DNA from: Anaerolinea sp.
Lineage (GTDB): Bacteria > Chloroflexota > Anaerolineae > Anaerolineales > Anaerolineaceae
Assembly: GCA_020216845.1 (NCBI GenBank)
Contig: JAIWNK010000083.1
Span: 1-10,000 of the forward strand
Length of the DNA stretch: 10,000 nucleotides
Direction of reading: 5' to 3'
This document shows positions 1 to 8,111 of the stretch, piece by piece. Position 1 is the first letter of the stretch. Each line of letters starts with the position of its first letter. The position numbers and the translations under genes were made by a program. The notes below the pieces were generated by a model. It did no database searches. It was not told the DNA's origin and was given only the letters and a program-made list of their open reading frames with translations.

Positions 1-1984
1 ACACCTGAACAACCTGCTTCGTCAAGGCGTGCCCGCCCAAAGCATTCTCATTCTCACCCCGCAGCGCACCCTGGCCCTACCCTATCGTCAACTGCTGCGT
101 CAACCCGACCTGCCCCCCGGCAGCGAAGTTTCTATCGTCACGCTGGGCGGCCTGGCTCAACGCCTGATCAGCCTGTTCTGGCCAACCATCGCTGCGGGAG
201 CTGGCTTTGCCCACCCCAATCAGCCACCGACCTTTTTAACCCTCGAAACTGCCCAATACTATCTGGCACAACTGATCCAGCCCCTTCTCGACGAAGGCTA
301 CTTCGAATCGCTCACAATTGACCGCAACCGCCTTTATAGCCAAATTTTGGATAACCTCAACAAAGCTGCCGGGGTGGGGTTTGCCATGGAAAGCATCGCC
401 ACCCGGCTCACAGAAGCCTGGTCCGGCAAGCCAGGTCAAGAAACGCTCTATCAGCAGGCGCAAGAATGCGCCAATCGTTTTCGCAGCTATTGTCTGCAAA
501 ACAACTTGCTTGACTTCTCATTACAGTTAGAGACCTTCACCCGTACGCTTTGGCCATCCCTGCTTTGCCGTTCTTACCTGACCCAAACCTATCGGCATCT
601 CATCTATGACAACATTGAAGAAGACGTACCCGTTGTTCACGACATATTACGTGCCTGGCTTCCAGCTTTTGAATCCGCCTTGCTGATTTACGACAGCGAA
701 GCAGGCTATCGCGCCTTTCTAGGCGCCGACCCAGAATTGGGGCGCTCGTTGGAAAAAGAATGCAACGAAAGCGTGCAACTCGATCAATCCTTTATTTCCT
801 CCCCGCCCATTCAACACCTCAGCGAAGCCTTCCAAACTGCTTTGTTGCGCACCCGTCAACCAATTCAGCCAGACCTTGCCAACGCCTATACATTACAGCA
901 TGTGCGTTTTGCGCCACAAATGATCGAATGGGTCTGTCAAAAGACGGTTGAATTGCTTCAGCAAGGGCTGCCGCCCAGCGAAATTGCCATCCTCTCCCCC
1001 TACCTAAGCGATTCGTTGCGCTTCTCATTGATGAACCGCCTCAGCGAATTGGGAGTTGCCAACCGCTCTCATCGTCCATCGCGCAGCTTGCGCGAAGAAC
1101 CAACCACCCGCTGTCTGCTAACCTTTGCCCGATTGGCCCACCCGCAATGGCAAATGCCCTGCCCGGTTGAAGATGTCCGCTCAGCCTTACTACAAGCCAT
1201 TGATGGCATTGACCTGATCCGCGCCCAACTGCTTGCGCCGACCCTCCAAAAAGCAGAAGCACAGCCTTGCTCTTTTGCTCAGATCATCCCTGCCATGCAA
1301 CAACGCATCACCTACAGCATCGGCGAACGGTTCGAACTGCTCTGCCAATGGCTGAACGCCTATCGTCAGAACGAACCACAAGAATTGGATGTCTTCCTCT
1401 CCCGGCTATTTGGGGAAGTGCTCTCACAAAACGGCTTTGGTTTTCACACCCACTACGATTCCGCGGCCATCACCGCACAGTTGATCGAGTCAGTGCAAAA
1501 GTTTCGGCGCGTGGCCGGCCCAAGCCTTGCTGCTACGGGCACCCCCATCGGCAAAGCCTACTTGCAAACCGTGCAACAGGGCATTCTTGCTGCCCAATAC
1601 CTCAGCAATTGGGAAGACGAAGCATCCGATTCCGTCCTGCTCGCCCCGGCGCACACCTTTCTGATGAGCAACCGCCCCGTCAGCGTGCAATTTTGGCTCA
1701 ACATTGGCAGTCAGGGCTGGTGGGAACGCATCTATCAGCCGCTCACCCATCCCGTCGTCCTCTCACGACACTGGCCACAAGGCAGCCGTTGGGTAGATGC
1801 CAACGAATTCAACACCAACCAAAACGCCCTGGCGCGTTTGCTCACCGGCCTGTTACGCCGCTGCCGTGATCACGTCTACCTCTGCGCAACCGGCCTGGAT
1901 GAAAGCGGCAATGAGGAGCGCGGCGCCTTGTTACTTGCCCTGCAAACCATCCGGCGCGGTGTTTTGAACGCAACACGGAGCTAA
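1..1984 (+). CDS. UvrD-like helicase homologue with degenerate motifs (AddB-like), 5' partial
   Basis: The frame is open to the left edge, and the codons before the GTG at 29 (from nt 2: HLNNLLRQG) run smoothly into VPAQSILILTPQRTL, the typical motif Ia region of UvrD-like helicases. The true start and Walker A therefore lie upstream, and the GTG at 29 is internal. About 660 residues are visible. The Walker B position is degenerate: YDNIEED (D codon at 608) replaces the usual DEAQD. A helicase domain 2A follows (IAILSPYLSD, then SLREEPTTRCLLTFARLAHP). Motif V is weak (APAHTFLMSNRPVSVQFW near 1658-1699), and the motif VI region reads LLRRCRDHVYLC instead of a canonical TRAR. There is no C-terminal nuclease domain. 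The stop lies 3 nt before the next helicase gene. By analogy with AddB, this is probably a structural or DNA-scanning partner of that helicase rather than a motor. The helicase-fold call is fairly secure; the role is inferred. Confidence 0.72.
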   Translation, partial: HLNNLLRQGVPAQSILILTPQRTLALPYRQLLRQPDLPPGSEVSIVTLGGLAQRLISLFWPTIAAGAGFAHPNQPPTFLTLETAQYYLAQLIQPLLDEGYFESLTIDRNRLYSQILDNLNKAAGVGFAMESIATRLTEAWSGKPGQETLYQQAQECANRFRSYCLQNNLLDFSLQLETFTRTLWPSLLCRSYLTQTYRHLIYDNIEEDVPVVHDILRAWLPAFESALLIYDSEAGYRAFLGADPELGRSLEKECNESVQLDQSFISSPPIQHLSEAFQTALLRTRQPIQPDLANAYTLQHVRFAPQMIEWVCQKTVELLQQGLPPSEIAILSPYLSDSLRFSLMNRLSELGVANRSHRPSRSLREEPTTRCLLTFARLAHPQWQMPCPVEDVRSALLQAIDGIDLIRAQLLAPTLQKAEAQPCSFAQIIPAMQQRITYSIGERFELLCQWLNAYRQNEPQELDVFLSRLFGEVLSQNGFGFHTHYDSAAITAQLIESVQKFRRVAGPSLAATGTPIGKAYLQTVQQGILAAQYLSNWEDEASDSVLLAPAHTFLMSNRPVSVQFWLNIGSQGWWERIYQPLTHPVVLSRHWPQGSRWVDANEFNTNQNALARLLTGLLRRCRDHVYLCATGLDESGNEERGALLLALQTIRRGVLNATRS

Positions 1985-1987
1985 ACC

Positions 1988-4252
1988 ATGCCCTTCATTC
2001 CTCGTCCCGCCCAAAAAGAAATCCTCCAATACACCCATGGCCGCATGGGCATTGCTGCCGTCCCTGGCAGTGGCAAAACCCACACCCTCTCTTACTTAGC
2101 CGCCAGCCTCATTGCCCGTCAACACATCGAAGACGACCAGGAAATTCTGATCGTCACCATGTCCAACTCAGCTGTCAACAACTTCATCACCCGCATCGAA
2201 TCGTTCCTGAGCGAATTTGACCTGCTGCCCGGCCTTGGCTACCGGGTGCGCACCCTGCATGGCCTGGCACACGACATCGTCCGTGAACGCCCCGACCTGG
2301 CTGGCCTGTCAGATCGCTTTCAAATTGCAGACGAAAGCAGCACACAACAAATCTTACAGTCCGTCGTCCAGGCCTGGATGCGTGCCAACCCCAACTTCTC
2401 AACCGAATGGCTCGACCCCAATTACAGCTCCCCGGCCAATTATCGTCAGATTGCTCAATCATGGAATGACACCCTCGTCCAACTCGGACAGGCCTTCATT
2501 CGACAATCCAAAGATTTACAACTCTCCCCCAACGAGATACGCCGCCTCATGCCCCCCCATCCATCTTCGCTGCTGCAATTTGGCGCCAATATTTATAGCG
2601 ACTATCAGCGAGCGTTAGCCTACCGCAATGCAGTGGATTTTGACGACCTCATTCGCCTTGCCTTACAAGCCCTCTTGGCAGACCCCGGTTACCTCAGCCG
2701 TTTGCGTTACCGCTGGCCCTACATCTTGGAAGATGAAGCCCAAGACAGCAGCCGCCTGCAGGAACAAATCTTGCGTCTGTTGGTTGGCGAAGACGGCAAT
2801 TGGGTGCGGGTGGGCGACCCCAACCAGGCCATCTACGAAACCTTCACCACCGCCAACCCGCGTTTTCTGCTCGACTTCCGCAACGAACCCGGCGTTCTTT
2901 CGCTCAACCTCCCCAACTCAGGCCGTTCCACCCGCTCCATCATCGCACTGGCCAACACCCTCATCAACTGGACGCGCAGCCAACACCCCGACCCAAACTT
3001 GCGCTCGGCGCTCAACCCGCCGCTGATTGAACCGGCCCCCGCTCACGACCCACAGCCCAACCCGCCCGATAACCCCAATGGAATTTATCTCGCCAAACAA
3101 AAGTTTTCAGAAGAAGATGAATTGGAGAAAATCGTCAAATCGCTGAAACAATGGCTGCCACAGCACCCCGACGAAACCGTCGCAGTGTTGGTAACCCGCA
3201 ACACGCGCGGCGCCAAACTGATTACAAAACTAACCGAAGCAGGGTTGCCCTGCATTGAAATGTTGCAAACCACTCACGCCACCCGCCGAGCTGCTGAAGC
3301 ACTTTCGACCATCATCAAATCGTTGGCCGACCCGGCAAATCCAGTCCCTCTGGCACAAGCCTACCAAAGCCTGCCACGCCCCCAACCCGAATCCGCCGCC
3401 CAAAAAGCCGCTCAAGATAAATTTGTGAAAACAGTGGCCAGCCTGATCAACCAATGTAAATACGTGGAGTCCTACCTGTGGCCACACCCCAGCAACGATT
3501 GGCTGAGAGAAAAACGAGACAACCACACACCTGAAGAATATCTAGCCGAACTAGAAGCCTTTCGCGACCTGATGCGCCGTTGGCAATCTGCCACCCTGCT
3601 GCCAATTGATCAGCTGCTGCTCACCATTGCCCAAGACCTGTTCAGCAGCCCAGCTGACCTGGCCCTGGCACACAAATTGGCCCTCGTGCTAGAAAACAGC
3701 GCACAGGCAAACCCACACTGGCGGCTGAGTGATTTTGCCAATGAACTTTCCACCATTGCCCGCAATGAACGCAAACTCTCTGGCTTTAGCGATGAAGACC
3801 TTGCCTTCGACCCGGAGCAACACAAAGGCAAAGTGCTTGTTGCCACCATGCATAAGGCCAAAGGGCTGGAGTGGGATCGCGTCTATCTTGTCTCCGTCAA
3901 CAACTACGACTTCCCTTCCAACCAACCCTATGATACTTACATCTCTGAACCCTACTACGTCCGTGAACGGTTGAATCTACAGGCCGAGCTGCTTTCGATG
4001 CTAAAAGCCATCGCCGCCAACGACCCAATCGGCTTATACATGGAAGAAGGCCTGGCCACCCGTCAGGCGCGCCTTGACTATTGCGCCGAACGCCTGCGCC
4101 TGTTGTATGTTGGCATCACCCGCGCCCGCAAAGAGCTGATCATCACCTGGAACACGGGCCGCTCCAATCTCAACAACCCCACCAGCGCAGCATTGCCACT
4201 GATCGCCCTCATTTCACTCTGGGAGGAAACTCATCATGCCCCTGCCAGTTGA
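1988..4252 (+). CDS. SF1A UvrD/Rep-family ATP-dependent DNA helicase (AddA-like motor, no nuclease domain)
   Basis: Predicted 3'-5' ATP-dependent DNA translocase of the UvrD/Rep/AddA superfamily, 754 residues. Its motifs are intact and in order: Q-motif RPAQKEIL (Q9); Walker A AAVPGSGKT (K30); motif Ia VTMSNSAVNNF; motif Ib TLHGLAHDI; Walker B EDEAQD (249-253); motif III GDPNQAIYETF (276 onward); motif IV region NLPNSGRSTRSII, with SGRS where many relatives have NYRS; motif V ATMHKAKGLEWD (619-630); motif VI LLYVGITRAR (705-714). The protein ends soon after motif VI. It therefore lacks the C-terminal PD-(D/E)XK domain of AddA (about 1,200 residues in Bacillus); the nuclease is encoded by the next gene. 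The ATG at 1988 has GGAG at 1977-1980, 7 nt upstream. The gene lies 3 nt after the degenerate helicase gene and overlaps the nuclease gene by 17 nt, which suggests translational coupling and a common complex. The helicase call is firm; assignment to an AddAB-like complex is inferred. Confidence 0.93.
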   Translation: MPFIPRPAQKEILQYTHGRMGIAAVPGSGKTHTLSYLAASLIARQHIEDDQEILIVTMSNSAVNNFITRIESFLSEFDLLPGLGYRVRTLHGLAHDIVRERPDLAGLSDRFQIADESSTQQILQSVVQAWMRANPNFSTEWLDPNYSSPANYRQIAQSWNDTLVQLGQAFIRQSKDLQLSPNEIRRLMPPHPSSLLQFGANIYSDYQRALAYRNAVDFDDLIRLALQALLADPGYLSRLRYRWPYILEDEAQDSSRLQEQILRLLVGEDGNWVRVGDPNQAIYETFTTANPRFLLDFRNEPGVLSLNLPNSGRSTRSIIALANTLINWTRSQHPDPNLRSALNPPLIEPAPAHDPQPNPPDNPNGIYLAKQKFSEEDELEKIVKSLKQWLPQHPDETVAVLVTRNTRGAKLITKLTEAGLPCIEMLQTTHATRRAAEALSTIIKSLADPANPVPLAQAYQSLPRPQPESAAQKAAQDKFVKTVASLINQCKYVESYLWPHPSNDWLREKRDNHTPEEYLAELEAFRDLMRRWQSATLLPIDQLLLTIAQDLFSSPADLALAHKLALVLENSAQANPHWRLSDFANELSTIARNERKLSGFSDEDLAFDPEQHKGKVLVATMHKAKGLEWDRVYLVSVNNYDFPSNQPYDTYISEPYYVRERLNLQAELLSMLKAIAANDPIGLYMEEGLATRQARLDYCAERLRLLYVGITRARKELIITWNTGRSNLNNPTSAALPLIALISLWEETHHAPAS

Positions 4253-5066
4253 CTTTCAATTCAGTCAAAACAACCTGCAAGACTATCTGGATTGCGCCCG
4301 ACGATTTGAACTGCGTGCCTTGCGTCGGCTTGCCTGGCCAGCGGCCCAAAGCGAGCCAGTAATTGAACAAGAACGTGCCATCGAGCGCGGTTCACGCTTT
4401 CATCACATGCTGCATCAAGCCGTCATTGGCATCCCCCCAACAACCCTTGCCGAGCAATGCGAAGACCCATTCCTGCAGCTCTGGTGGCAAAACTACCTGA
4501 CCCATCCCCCGCAAGATCTGCCCAAACAGCGCCATCCCGAATTCACCCTCCACGCTCCATTTGCTGGCTTTCGCCTGATTGCCAAATTCGATCTGATTGC
4601 CATCGAACCAGGTCAGCGCGCTGTCATCGTTGATTGGAAAACCGCTCCACATCGTCCAGCGCGTTCCACCCTGGCACGCCGGATGCAAACCCGCCTTTAC
4701 CGCTTCTTACTCGTCGAAGCTGGCGCATCGCTCAATCAAAACATGCCGATTCACCCCGAGCAGGTGCAAATGATCTACTGGTTTGCCAATGAGCCAACCG
4801 CACCAGAGATCTTCTCCTACAACGAGGCCGAGCATAAGCAAATCAACGCCGAACTACATCAACTCATCCAAGAAATTCAATCCCTCAGCAATTCCGGTCA
4901 GCCTTTTCCATTGACAACCCATGAAAAGCATTGTGCTTTCTGCACCTATCGCTCCCTGTGCGGGCGCGGCATTCAGGCCGGCAACTGGCAAGACATGGAA
5001 GACGAGCCTGAAGCTGAAACACCCTTGCAGATTGATCTGGAACAGATTGGAGAAATTGCCTTTTGA
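4236..5066 (+). CDS. Stand-alone PD-(D/E)XK nuclease with Fe-S cluster cysteines (AddB C-terminal/Cas4-like)
   Basis: A 276-residue protein that reads as a free-standing RecB-family nuclease domain. Order of motifs: N-terminal SQNNLQDYLDCARRFEL with Cys20; a conserved His region, RGSRFHHMLH (52-60); the catalytic core with Asp119 in AKFDLI and Asp133-Trp-Lys135 in VIVDWKT; the QxxxY motif Q151-TRL-Y155; and a C-terminal cluster C233-x2-C236-x5-C242. Cys20 plus this cluster is the four-cysteine layout that holds a 4Fe-4S cluster in AddB, AdnAB and Cas4 nucleases, where it stabilises the fold. The ATG at 4236 lies inside the end of the helicase gene and is preceded by GGGAGGA (4221-4227) at 8-nt spacing; its end overlaps recJ by 4 nt. 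Cas4 is an alternative by fold, but no cas genes or repeats are visible, and the flanking helicases favour an AddAB-type DNA-end nuclease. The expected activity is Mg/Mn-dependent DNA cleavage on strands unwound by the preceding helicase. Confidence 0.9.
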   Translation: MPLPVDFQFSQNNLQDYLDCARRFELRALRRLAWPAAQSEPVIEQERAIERGSRFHHMLHQAVIGIPPTTLAEQCEDPFLQLWWQNYLTHPPQDLPKQRHPEFTLHAPFAGFRLIAKFDLIAIEPGQRAVIVDWKTAPHRPARSTLARRMQTRLYRFLLVEAGASLNQNMPIHPEQVQMIYWFANEPTAPEIFSYNEAEHKQINAELHQLIQEIQSLSNSGQPFPLTTHEKHCAFCTYRSLCGRGIQAGNWQDMEDEPEAETPLQIDLEQIGEIAF

Positions 5067-7378
5067 GCGCCACGCTCACCTGGATTGACCCGCCCATCGC
5101 TCAGCCATCGAGCGAACTGCTCGATTTGGCCGGGCCCTACCCGCTTTTGGCCAGCCTGCTCAGCCGACGCGGCATTCAGACTCGCACACAGGCACTCGCC
5201 TTCCTCGACCCGCGCCACTACACCCCCACCCCGCCCACTGAATTAGATGATCTGGGGCTAGCTGCTGACCGCATCGAACGTGCCATCCGCAAGCGAGAAC
5301 GCATCGGCATCTGGGGAGATTTTGATGTAGACGGCCAAACATCCACAACCCTGCTCTACGCCGCCCTGCAACGCCTGGGCGCCGATGTCGTCTACCATAT
5401 CCCCGTCCGCAAATACGAAACCCATGGCGTCAACATTCCAGGTTTACAACGCTTTATAGAACAAGGCGTGCGACTTGTCCTCACCTGCGATACTGGCATT
5501 ACCGCACAGGATGCAGTCCATTTTGCTCAACAAAACGGGCTCGATTTTCTCATCACCGATCATCACACCCTGCCGCCAGAACTGCCACCTGCTCTAGCCG
5601 TCGTCAACCCACAGCGCTGCCCGGCCAATCACCCACTGCGCAGCCTGCCGGGCGTTGGCGTCGCCTACAAACTGGCCGAAGAGCTCCACCGCCGGGCAGG
5701 GCGGCTGGACGATTTGCAGGCGGATCTGGATCTGGTAGCACTTGGCATTGTTGCCGACCTTGCCATCCTAAGCGGCGATGCGCGCTACCTGGTACAGCGC
5801 GGCCTAGACGTATTGCGCGAAGCACAACGCCCAGGGCTACGCGCCTTGCTGCAGCTGGCAGAAGTCACCCCGGCGCAACTCAACGAAACGCATATTGGCT
5901 TCATCATTGGGCCGCGCCTCAACGCCCTGGGGCGGCTCGATGATGCCAACCCGATTGTGCCATTCCTCACCACCGCTGACCCAACGCTTGCAACCGTCAC
6001 CGCAACGCGCCTTGAGGCCCTCAACGCCCAGCGCAAACTGCTTTGCGATCAGGTGTTTCAAGGCGCCCAGGCACAATTACGCCAAAACCCGCGCCTGCTG
6101 GATGAACCCGTCCTCATCCTGAGCCATGAACACTGGCCGGCCGGGGTTGTTGGCATTGTTGCCAGCCGTCTGGTAGAACTTTATCAGCGCCCAACAATTT
6201 TGTTGGTCACCCCACCCGGCCAGGCCGCGCACGGCTCAGCACGTTCAGTGGAAGGCATCAACATCACCGCGGCCATTGCAGCCCAAGCCGATTTGCTGAA
6301 CGGCTTTGGCGGTCACCCAATGGCAGCCGGGCTCTCGCTACCTGCCGAACGCATCCCCGAATTCCGCCGCCGTTTGGCTCGCACCATCCAGGCCACAGAG
6401 ACGAGCAAGCCTCAACCCGAATTGCAAATAGACGCCTATCTGACCTTCTCTGAATTGACGCTTGAATTAATTGAAACCCTGGAGCGCATGGCACCATTTG
6501 GCCCTGGCAACCCGCCCCCGCTGTTTGCCTCTCGACAACTAACGCTTGAGTCGGTCACGCCCATTGGCAAAACCAAAGAACACTTGCAGCTCCTCGTCCG
6601 TGACCCGGACGGCGAAACCCGCAAAGTGCTCTGGTGGCAAGGCGCGGACTCTCCTCTCCCCGAAGGCCCATTCGACCTGGCCTACACAGCCCGGGCCAGC
6701 AATTTCCGCGGTCAGCTATCTTTGCAAATGGAATGGGTTCACGCCCGCCCCCTCGAACGCCCAACCATTTCCCTGCCACAACGCCCCCCGCTCATGGTGC
6801 TCGATCAGCGCTTCTGTGACGATCCCCTGACACAATTACAAGAATACCAAACACAACCAGAAACGCTCATCTGGCGCGAAGGCGATGCCGCGACCAGCAT
6901 TGCTGGCGTTGGCCGAGCAGAGTTGCGCGCAGCAAAAACCCTGGTCATCTACACCACGCCGCCCGGCCTCAAAGAGCTTCAAGCTGCATTGAACATCGTA
7001 CAGCCCGAAACCGTCATCCTGTTTGCTGTTCAGCCCGTTGAAGATAGCCTTCCCGCCTTTCTGCAACGCCTGAGTGGCCTGATACAACACGTGCTGAACA
7101 AGCGCGCTGGACGCATTGCCCTGCAAGAGCTGTCAAGCGCTGCTGCTCAATGCGAATGGACCGTGCGCGTAGGGCTAGAATGGTTGGCCGCCAACGCCCA
7201 AATCGTTTTTACAGAACAGGCCGGCATCATTGAACTGAGCAAAGGCGCGCCAACCAAAAACCGTCCTCTGCCAGAGCTGCAAGCAGACCTGAAAGCCTTA
7301 TTGACTGAAACAGCAGCTTTTCGGGCCTATTACCGACGAACAGACGCCCAACTGCTCATCGAAAGCGCGCGCGACTAA
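5063..7378 (+). CDS. recJ: Single-stranded-DNA-specific 5'-3' exonuclease RecJ, long form
   Basis: RecJ degrades ssDNA 5' to 3' with Mn/Mg in recombination and repair. The DHH phosphoesterase core is complete: GDFDVDG (Asp86, Asp88, Asp90), TCDTGIT (Asp143), TDHHTLP (DHH at 166-168), LPGVGVAYKLAEEL, and GIVADLA (Asp232). DHHA1 motifs follow (HWPAGVVGIVASRLVE; FGGHPMAAGL, with GGHPMAAG at 416-423), then an OB-fold region ending near residue 565 (MAPFGPGNPPPLF through LQMEWVHARPLE). About 205 further residues follow, including a helix-rich stretch from residue 687 that could be a winged helix. E. coli RecJ (about 577 residues) has no such tail, whereas Bacillus and Deinococcus RecJ are longer. 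The start is TTG at 5063, overlapping the nuclease TGA (TTGA), with GGAG at 5049-5052; the early sequence LTWIDPPIAQPSSELL fits a RecJ N-terminus and no better start is near. The gene closes the repair operon and overlaps the convergent gene by 4 bp. Confidence 0.95.
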   Translation: MSATLTWIDPPIAQPSSELLDLAGPYPLLASLLSRRGIQTRTQALAFLDPRHYTPTPPTELDDLGLAADRIERAIRKRERIGIWGDFDVDGQTSTTLLYAALQRLGADVVYHIPVRKYETHGVNIPGLQRFIEQGVRLVLTCDTGITAQDAVHFAQQNGLDFLITDHHTLPPELPPALAVVNPQRCPANHPLRSLPGVGVAYKLAEELHRRAGRLDDLQADLDLVALGIVADLAILSGDARYLVQRGLDVLREAQRPGLRALLQLAEVTPAQLNETHIGFIIGPRLNALGRLDDANPIVPFLTTADPTLATVTATRLEALNAQRKLLCDQVFQGAQAQLRQNPRLLDEPVLILSHEHWPAGVVGIVASRLVELYQRPTILLVTPPGQAAHGSARSVEGINITAAIAAQADLLNGFGGHPMAAGLSLPAERIPEFRRRLARTIQATETSKPQPELQIDAYLTFSELTLELIETLERMAPFGPGNPPPLFASRQLTLESVTPIGKTKEHLQLLVRDPDGETRKVLWWQGADSPLPEGPFDLAYTARASNFRGQLSLQMEWVHARPLERPTISLPQRPPLMVLDQRFCDDPLTQLQEYQTQPETLIWREGDAATSIAGVGRAELRAAKTLVIYTTPPGLKELQAALNIVQPETVILFAVQPVEDSLPAFLQRLSGLIQHVLNKRAGRIALQELSSAAAQCEWTVRVGLEWLAANAQIVFTEQAGIIELSKGAPTKNRPLPELQADLKALLTETAAFRAYYRRTDAQLLIESARD

Positions 7379-8061
7379 CTCCCATTGCTCTGTTTGGGCA
7401 ACTGCGGAATTAGCCACGCCAAAAAGGCGCCAAGGCTGCGCGTTTGCAACAAAATTTTGCCCGGGCCGGTCAAATCCACCACAATTCCTTCACCTCCCAG
7501 CAAAGTAGATTTCATGCCACCGATCATGCGCACCCGAAAACCAACACTGCTTGGAAAAGCAACCAGGTGCGTTGTATCTACGGTAAAGGTCTGCCCGGGG
7601 GCAAGGTCAATCTCATGAATAGCCCCATAGCTTGACAAAACAAGATCGCCAGCCCCAACACAGCGCAGCATGATCAACCCCTCGCCCGCGAAGAAGGTCT
7701 TGGCCCCCGTCCATTTGGTATCAGTCTCAATCCCCTCGCTTGCCGCCAAAAACGACCCTGACTGCACCAAATATTCCTGACCGCCAGAAAGCGTCATCGC
7801 AAACACATCGCCAGGCATGGTCGGTGCCAGCAACAGCTCACCGCCACTCCCCGGAGCGCGAAACACATTGATGAAAAACGACTCGCCCCCCAGCATCGAA
7901 CGGGCGAGCGACTTAAGCAAGCCGCCGCGCATTTTGGTCTCAATCTGCACCCCAGCCGACATGCCCACCATTGCCCCCGTTTCTGCCTGCACGCCCTCAT
8001 TCCCGGAAAGGACGATCTTCGCCAGCGAATAGGATGGACGGTACAACACTTCGATCTTCAT
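7375..8061 (-). CDS. AIM24 / TIGR00266 family protein
   Basis: A 228-residue protein matching the AIM24 (formerly DUF124)/TIGR00266 family: a beta-rich fold found in bacteria, archaea and mitochondria whose biochemical role is not established. Visible family landmarks are an N-terminal AETGAMVGMSAGVQIETK, then GGLLKSLARSMLGGESFF, LAPTMPGDV, a repeated Gly/hydrophobic beta pattern through GAKTFFAGEGLIMLRCVGAGD, and a C-terminal LQTRSLGAFLAWLIPQLP typical of the family. There is no signal peptide or clear membrane span. The start is the ATG at 8061: it has AGGAGG 6 nt upstream, and family members begin near MKIEVLYRPSYSLAK. A longer frame from TTG at 8103 would begin almost at the predicted transcription start. 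Its own promoter lies at 8112-8141. It is transcribed toward recJ and shares the CTAA at 7375-7378 with it. No functional link with either neighbouring operon is evident. Confidence 0.9.
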   Translation of the reverse strand: MKIEVLYRPSYSLAKIVLSGNEGVQAETGAMVGMSAGVQIETKMRGGLLKSLARSMLGGESFFINVFRAPGSGGELLLAPTMPGDVFAMTLSGGQEYLVQSGSFLAASEGIETDTKWTGAKTFFAGEGLIMLRCVGAGDLVLSSYGAIHEIDLAPGQTFTVDTTHLVAFPSSVGFRVRMIGGMKSTLLGGEGIVVDLTGPGKILLQTRSLGAFLAWLIPQLPKQSNGS

Positions 8062-8067
8062 CAAGAA

Positions 8068-8073
8068 CCTCCT
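8068..8073 (-). promoter_or_regulatory. Shine-Dalgarno sequence fixing the AIM24-family gene start
   Basis: On the minus strand this reads AGGAGG, 6 nt before the ATG at 8061. It supports that ATG over the TTG at 8103, which would add 14 poorly family-like residues (MLFVSDVRFNRRFL). Confidence 0.85.
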
Positions 8074-8111
8074 GTTGAATCGAACATCAGATACAAACAA
8101 CAAACAATCGT

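Noticed and set aside
29..31. GTG as the start of the first helicase-like gene
   Set aside because: The frame is open upstream to the window edge and the preceding codons encode helicase-like sequence (NNLLRQG) continuous with the motif Ia region, so the gene begins outside the window.
1267..1869. 200-codon open frame on the plus strand inside the first gene
   Set aside because: It lies in another frame of a well-supported helicase homologue, and its product is rich in Arg, Pro, His and Ser with no recognisable domain: a GC-driven shadow.
4236..5066. Cas4 and a CRISPR locus
   Set aside because: Motifs fit Cas4-like nucleases, but no repeat array or cas gene is visible and the partners are helicases and recJ.
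7417..7429. CGCC-AAAAA-GGCG hairpin as a recJ terminator
   Set aside because: The stem is only 4 bp, there is no U-tract after it on either strand, and it lies inside the AIM24-family coding region.
8062..8103. N-terminal extension of the AIM24-family protein from a TTG
   Set aside because: The ATG at 8061 has AGGAGG at ideal spacing, and the TTG would sit almost on the predicted transcription start.
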